A stretch of DNA of 64,000 nucleotides from an uncultured Selenomonadales bacterium (GTDB lineage Bacteria > Bacillota > Negativicutes > Selenomonadales > Selenomonadaceae), in contig OMYB01000002.1 of NCBI GenBank assembly GCA_900315155.1, positions 1 to 64,000 on the forward strand, in the 5' to 3' direction. The stretch's first letter is position 1, and every line of letters begins with the position of its first letter. Both the position numbers and the translations under genes were made by a program. Below the pieces are notes generated by a model. The model did not search any database. It worked only from the letters and a program-made list of their open reading frames with translations, and was not told where the DNA came from. Below, piece by piece: positions 60,923-64,000 of this stretch.

Positions 60923-60981
60923 AAAATATTTATAGGAACTATATCTTTTTCGTCATAGCGTACACTTTTTTCAAAAAACAC

Positions 60982-61010
60982 TTGCCAAAGTGGAGAAAGT
61001 CCTGTATAAT
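60982..61010 (+). promoter_or_regulatory. Promoter of the flavoprotein gene
   Basis: TTGCCA (60982-60987), 17 bp, TATAAT (61005-61010). It is divergent from putP, with about 60 bp between the two -35 boxes. Confidence 0.8.
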
Positions 61011-61035
61011 ACGTAAGGTTTTGGAGGGATACACT

Positions 61036-62421
61036 ATGAAACAATATGATGTAATCATCGTCGGCGGCGGTCCTGCCGGCGTCTTTGCGGGCTACGAGCT
61101 CATCGAGAAACGCCCGGAGCTCAAGATCCTCATCCTCGAAAGCGGCCACGATATCTATCACCGCGTCTGCCCCATCTCCGCGGGTAAGGTCAAGGGCTGC
61201 ATCGGGTGCAAGCCCTGCAGCATCATGCGCGGCTTCGGCGGCGCGGGCGCGTTTTCGGATGGCAAATACAACTTCACGACGGAGTTCGGCGGCTGGCTCA
61301 ACGAATACGTCTCCGATGAGACCGTCATGGAGCTCATCAACTACGTCGATCAGATCAACCAGAAACACGGCGCACCGGCCAAGGTCTTTACGACGAAGGG
61401 CTCGGACATCGGCCGCCAGGCGCTGAAATACGACCTGCACCTGCTCTCCGCGAGCGTACGCCACCTCGGCACGGAGAACAACCTCTGCATGCTGGAGCAG
61501 ACCTATGAGTACCTCAAGGACAAGATCGAGTTCCGCTTCGAATGCCCCGTCGCGTACATCCACTCCGACGGCAGCGGCGACAACGAGGTCGAGCTCGAGG
61601 ACGGCGAGAAACTGCAGGCCGAGTATCTCATCGTTGCCCCGGGCCGCGCGGGTGCCGAGTGGTTCAGCAACGAATGCGACCGCCTCGGCCTCGAGCAGGA
61701 GAACAACCGCGTCGATGTCGGCGTGCGCGTCGAGGTACCGGACGCCGTCTGGGATGACATCACGAGCCAGGTTTACGAGGCAAAACTCGTCTACCGCACA
61801 AAGCAGTACGGCGATTTCGTCCGCACGTTCTGCATGAACCCGCACGGCCACGTTGTCATGGAGAACACGGACGGCATCGTGACGGTCAACGGCCATTCCT
61901 ACAGCGATCCGAAACTGCAGAGCCACAACACGAACTTCGCCCTGCTCGTCTCGAACCACTTCACGGTACCGTTCAAAGAGCCGCACCAGTACGGCAAGCG
62001 CATCGCCTCGTTCTCGAACATGCTCGGCGGCGGCATCATCGTCCAGCGCTACGGCGACCTCATCAAAGGGCGCCGCACGAATGCGCACCGCATGAGCAAG
62101 AGCTTCACGCATCCGACGCTGCAGGCCACGCCGGGCGATCTCTCCCTCGTCCTGCCGAAACGCCATCTCGATAACATCATCGAGATGATCCAGGCGCTGA
62201 ACCACATCGCGCCGGGCATGACGAACGACGACACGCTGCTCTACGGCGTCGAGGTCAAGTTCTACAGCTCCCGCGTCGTGCTCACGAACGAGCTCGAGAC
62301 AAAGCTCCCGAATGTCTTCGCCATTGGCGACGGCGCCGGCGTCACGAGAGGCCTGTCGCAGGCCGGCGCCAGCGGCGTCTATGTCGCGCGCACCATCCTC
62401 GGGCGCATCGCAAAAAACTAA
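61036..62421 (+). CDS. FAD-dependent dehydrogenase of the COG2509 type
   Basis: A flavoprotein with an N-terminal dinucleotide loop (YDVIIVGGGPAGVFAGYELIE, residues 4-24), the family-specific CPISAGKVKGCIGCKPCSIM then RGFGGAGAFSDGKYN, a mid domain, and a C-terminal FAD motif VFAIGDGAGVTRGLSQAGASGVYVAR. 461 residues. The ATG at 61036 follows GGAGGGATACACT. The substrate is unknown; relatives are annotated as uncharacterised FAD-dependent dehydrogenases. The three clustered cysteines could bind metal. Confidence 0.92.
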   Translation: MKQYDVIIVGGGPAGVFAGYELIEKRPELKILILESGHDIYHRVCPISAGKVKGCIGCKPCSIMRGFGGAGAFSDGKYNFTTEFGGWLNEYVSDETVMELINYVDQINQKHGAPAKVFTTKGSDIGRQALKYDLHLLSASVRHLGTENNLCMLEQTYEYLKDKIEFRFECPVAYIHSDGSGDNEVELEDGEKLQAEYLIVAPGRAGAEWFSNECDRLGLEQENNRVDVGVRVEVPDAVWDDITSQVYEAKLVYRTKQYGDFVRTFCMNPHGHVVMENTDGIVTVNGHSYSDPKLQSHNTNFALLVSNHFTVPFKEPHQYGKRIASFSNMLGGGIIVQRYGDLIKGRRTNAHRMSKSFTHPTLQATPGDLSLVLPKRHLDNIIEMIQALNHIAPGMTNDDTLLYGVEVKFYSSRVVLTNELETKLPNVFAIGDGAGVTRGLSQAGASGVYVARTILGRIAKN

Positions 62422-62431
62422 ATCAACACAT

Positions 62432-62476
62432 AAAAAAATAGCAGGTACAGAAATTTCTGTACCTGCTATTTTTTTA
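62432..62476. terminator. Bidirectional terminator
   Basis: Perfect 15-bp arms (62439-62453, 62454-62468), AT-extended, with A-run and T-run on either side. It is shared by the convergent flavoprotein and permease genes. Confidence 0.92.
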
Positions 62477-62479
62477 TAC

Positions 62480-63763
62480 TCAGAGATAACACAGCCAGAC
62501 GTAGACGTTGGCGATGGCTACGGTCATTATCATGACCGGGAACGCGATCTTCATGAAACCGAGGAACGAAATCGTCTTGCCGTGCTTCGCTGCGAGCGAG
62601 GCGACGACGACGTTCGCGCTGGCGCCGATAAGCGTGCCGTTGCCGCCGAGGCAGGCGCCGAGGGACAGAGACCACCAGACCGGGTCGAGGTTCGACATGC
62701 CCATGGCACCCATATCCTGGATGAGCGGGATGAGCGTCGCGACGAACGGGATGTTATCGATGAAGGCCGAGGCGAACGCACTCATCCAGAGGATGAGGAA
62801 CGACGTCGCCATGACGTCGCCGTTGGTGACGGTGATGGCCGCAGCGGCGAGCTCCTTGATGACGCCCGTCTCGACGAGGGCGCCGACGAGGACGAACAGG
62901 CCGGCAAAGAAGAAGATGGCCGTCCACTCAACCTTGCCGAGGACTTTCGCGATCATGCCCTCATCACGCGTATAGGAGATCAAGAGCAGCAGGCCGGCGC
63001 CCATGAGCGCGGCCGTTGCCGTCTGCAGATGCAGCTGGTCGTGCATGACGAAAAGCGAAATCGTGATGAAGATAACCGCAAGGCATTTTTTCAGCAGCTT
63101 CGGGTTCGCGATCTGGCTCTTGGCGTTGAGGCGCATGACCTGGGCCTGCAGCTCCGGCGTCGTCTTGAAATCGTTGCGGTAGACGGCGATGAGCACGAGC
63201 TCCGTCACGATAAAGATAAAGACGCAGATCAGGGACAGGTTCGCGATGAAGTCCATGAAGTTCAGCCCGACGGCGCTGCCGATCATGATATTCGGTGGGT
63301 CACCGATGAGCGTCGCCGTGCCGCCGATATTCGACGACAAGATTTGCGAAATGAGATACGGCTTGACATCGACATGCAGCTGCGACGTGATGCTGAACGT
63401 GATCGGCACGGTCAGCAGGACGGTCGTGACATTATCGAGCAGGCCGGAGCAGACCATCGTGAGCGCGGAGAGCGCGACGAGCAGGGCGACCGGCTGGGCC
63501 TTGACCTTTTTCGCCGCCCAGATCGCGAGAAAGTTAAACAGGCCGGTCTCACTCGTGATGTTGACAATGACCATCATGCCGATGAGCAGTCCTAGCGTAT
63601 TGAAATCGATATGGGTGATGGCCGTCTGCTGATCGAGGATCCCAAAGAAGATCATGAGCATGGCGCCGACGATGCCGACGATGGTGCGGTGTACCTTCTC
63701 TGAAATGATCAGCGCGTAGGCCACGATAAAGATCGTGATAGCGATCGTATGAGCAGTGAACAC
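62480..63763 (-). CDS. ArsB/NhaD-type ion transporter (IT superfamily)
   Basis: A 12-helix permease of the ArsB/NhaD family. It has the twin motifs CSGLLDNVTTVLLTVPI and ASAFIDNIPFVATLIPLI at matching places in the two halves, ISSNIGGTATLIGDPPNIMIG (as ILSSNIGGTATLIGDPPN) and GACLGGNGTLIGASANVV. 427 residues. Members move arsenite, Na+/H+ or dicarboxylates; no ars genes are adjacent, so the ion cannot be assigned. GTG start (63763) after GAGAGGGATTTTC. Confidence 0.9.
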   Translation of the reverse strand: MFTAHTIAITIFIVAYALIISEKVHRTIVGIVGAMLMIFFGILDQQTAITHIDFNTLGLLIGMMVIVNITSETGLFNFLAIWAAKKVKAQPVALLVALSALTMVCSGLLDNVTTVLLTVPITFSITSQLHVDVKPYLISQILSSNIGGTATLIGDPPNIMIGSAVGLNFMDFIANLSLICVFIFIVTELVLIAVYRNDFKTTPELQAQVMRLNAKSQIANPKLLKKCLAVIFITISLFVMHDQLHLQTATAALMGAGLLLLISYTRDEGMIAKVLGKVEWTAIFFFAGLFVLVGALVETGVIKELAAAAITVTNGDVMATSFLILWMSAFASAFIDNIPFVATLIPLIQDMGAMGMSNLDPVWWSLSLGACLGGNGTLIGASANVVVASLAAKHGKTISFLGFMKIAFPVMIMTVAIANVYVWLCYL

Positions 63764-63809
63764 GAAAATCCCTCTCTTCTATCCGTTTCTCTTCTCTCTC
63801 CCCTGTGGC

Positions 63810-64000
63810 TCACGCCTGATACTTCGGTGTGATGACGATGTTCTCGCCGTCGCGCCGGATCTGATACGTGAGATGCGTCGCACCCTTTTGCGCGAGCTGC
63901 AGGCGGAGCTGCAGCAGCTGTTTGCCGAGCTCCTGCATGAGTGCAGGATGGAAACCTGCCTGGCGGAAATCCGCCGGCGGCTCGATCTCGCCGCGCTCGC
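63810..64000 (-). CDS. Unidentified protein, 3' end only
   Basis: An open minus-strand frame entering from the right edge and ending at TGA 63810-63812. The last 63 residues read ERGEIEPPADFRQAGFHPAL, then MQELGKQLLQLRLQLAQKGA, and end DGENIVITPKYQA. A helix is followed by beta strands; no family was recognised. The codon choice is like its neighbours. It is upstream of, and co-directional with, the ArsB/NhaD-type gene. Confidence 0.65.
   Translation of the reverse strand, partial: ERGEIEPPADFRQAGFHPALMQELGKQLLQLRLQLAQKGATHLTYQIRRDGENIVITPKYQA

Noticed and set aside
59210-60958. 580-codon plus-strand frame opposite putP
   Set aside because: Highly charged, low-complexity translation that mirrors a membrane protein gene. 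putP is clear on the minus strand.

Overview
The window is a high-GC chromosomal segment from an anaerobic, diderm-type Firmicute, most likely Negativicutes (Selenomonas/Mitsuokella-like). The clues are Firmicute gene orders (the mraZ-to-ftsZ cell wall cluster, rpsB-tsf-pyrH-frr, uppS-cdsA-dxr-rseP-ispG-proS), a CIRCE-controlled groSL operon, a reverse-type rubrerythrin, a small 2[4Fe-4S] ferredoxin, and a MurE carrying the DNPR motif of meso-diaminopimelate-adding enzymes. The genus is an inference. Almost every gene is on the minus strand, so the window reads right to left.

Layout. 1-371: a perfect rRNA-type promoter firing off the left edge, then tRNA-Met and tRNA-Tyr. 0.4-13.5 kb: a division and peptidoglycan cluster (mraZ, rsmH, ftsL, murE, murF, mraY, murD, murG, murC, ddl, ftsQ, ftsZ). 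It lacks ftsI, ftsW, murB and ftsA and is interrupted by two internal terminators. 13.5-15.3 kb: a NodB deacetylase and a degenerate Lgt paralogue. 15.4-18.4 kb: a DUF1858 redox protein and a chemoreceptor paired with an orphan sugar-binding lipoprotein. 18.5-31.1 kb: proS, isoprenoid and phospholipid precursor genes, translation factors and the groSL operon. 31.1-36.0 kb: the tsaE-tsaB-rimI-tsaD t6A operon, co-directional with a PdtaS/PdtaR-type kinase and ANTAR antiterminator. 36.2-41.6 kb: rubrerythrin, then a signalling operon (CheB with a pseudo-receiver, a REC-GGDEF-EAL protein, a hybrid kinase). 41.6-49.8 kb: a sugar isomerase/epimerase-like protein, pyruvate kinase, a FliD-C-like protein, a universal stress protein, a MarR-controlled efflux operon and an aldose epimerase.

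49.9-58.9 kb is an accessory, rearranged region. It has two nearly identical amrS radical-SAM genes, a third amrS fragment, a frameshifted secreted peptidase-like gene, an internally deleted HTH-Fic pseudogene, and an AAA ATPase gene that sits as a clean 1.2-kb insertion relative to a second copy of the flanking DNA. Between them lie lysR-yeiH, an aminotransferase and a metQ-like lipoprotein. 58.9-59.3 kb holds a self-contained small transcription unit: a 32-residue hydrophobic peptide with a strong Shine-Dalgarno, its own promoter and terminator, and a near-consensus promoter pointing back at it from the other strand. This is a candidate type I toxin-antitoxin or antisense-regulated peptide, and is the best candidate here for something undescribed. 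The right end carries putP, a COG2509 flavoprotein, an ArsB/NhaD-type permease and the 3' end of an unidentified gene.

No CRISPR array, transposase, integrase or complete prophage was seen. No homology search was run; family names rest on recognised motifs, and all promoters, terminators and start choices were read by eye.
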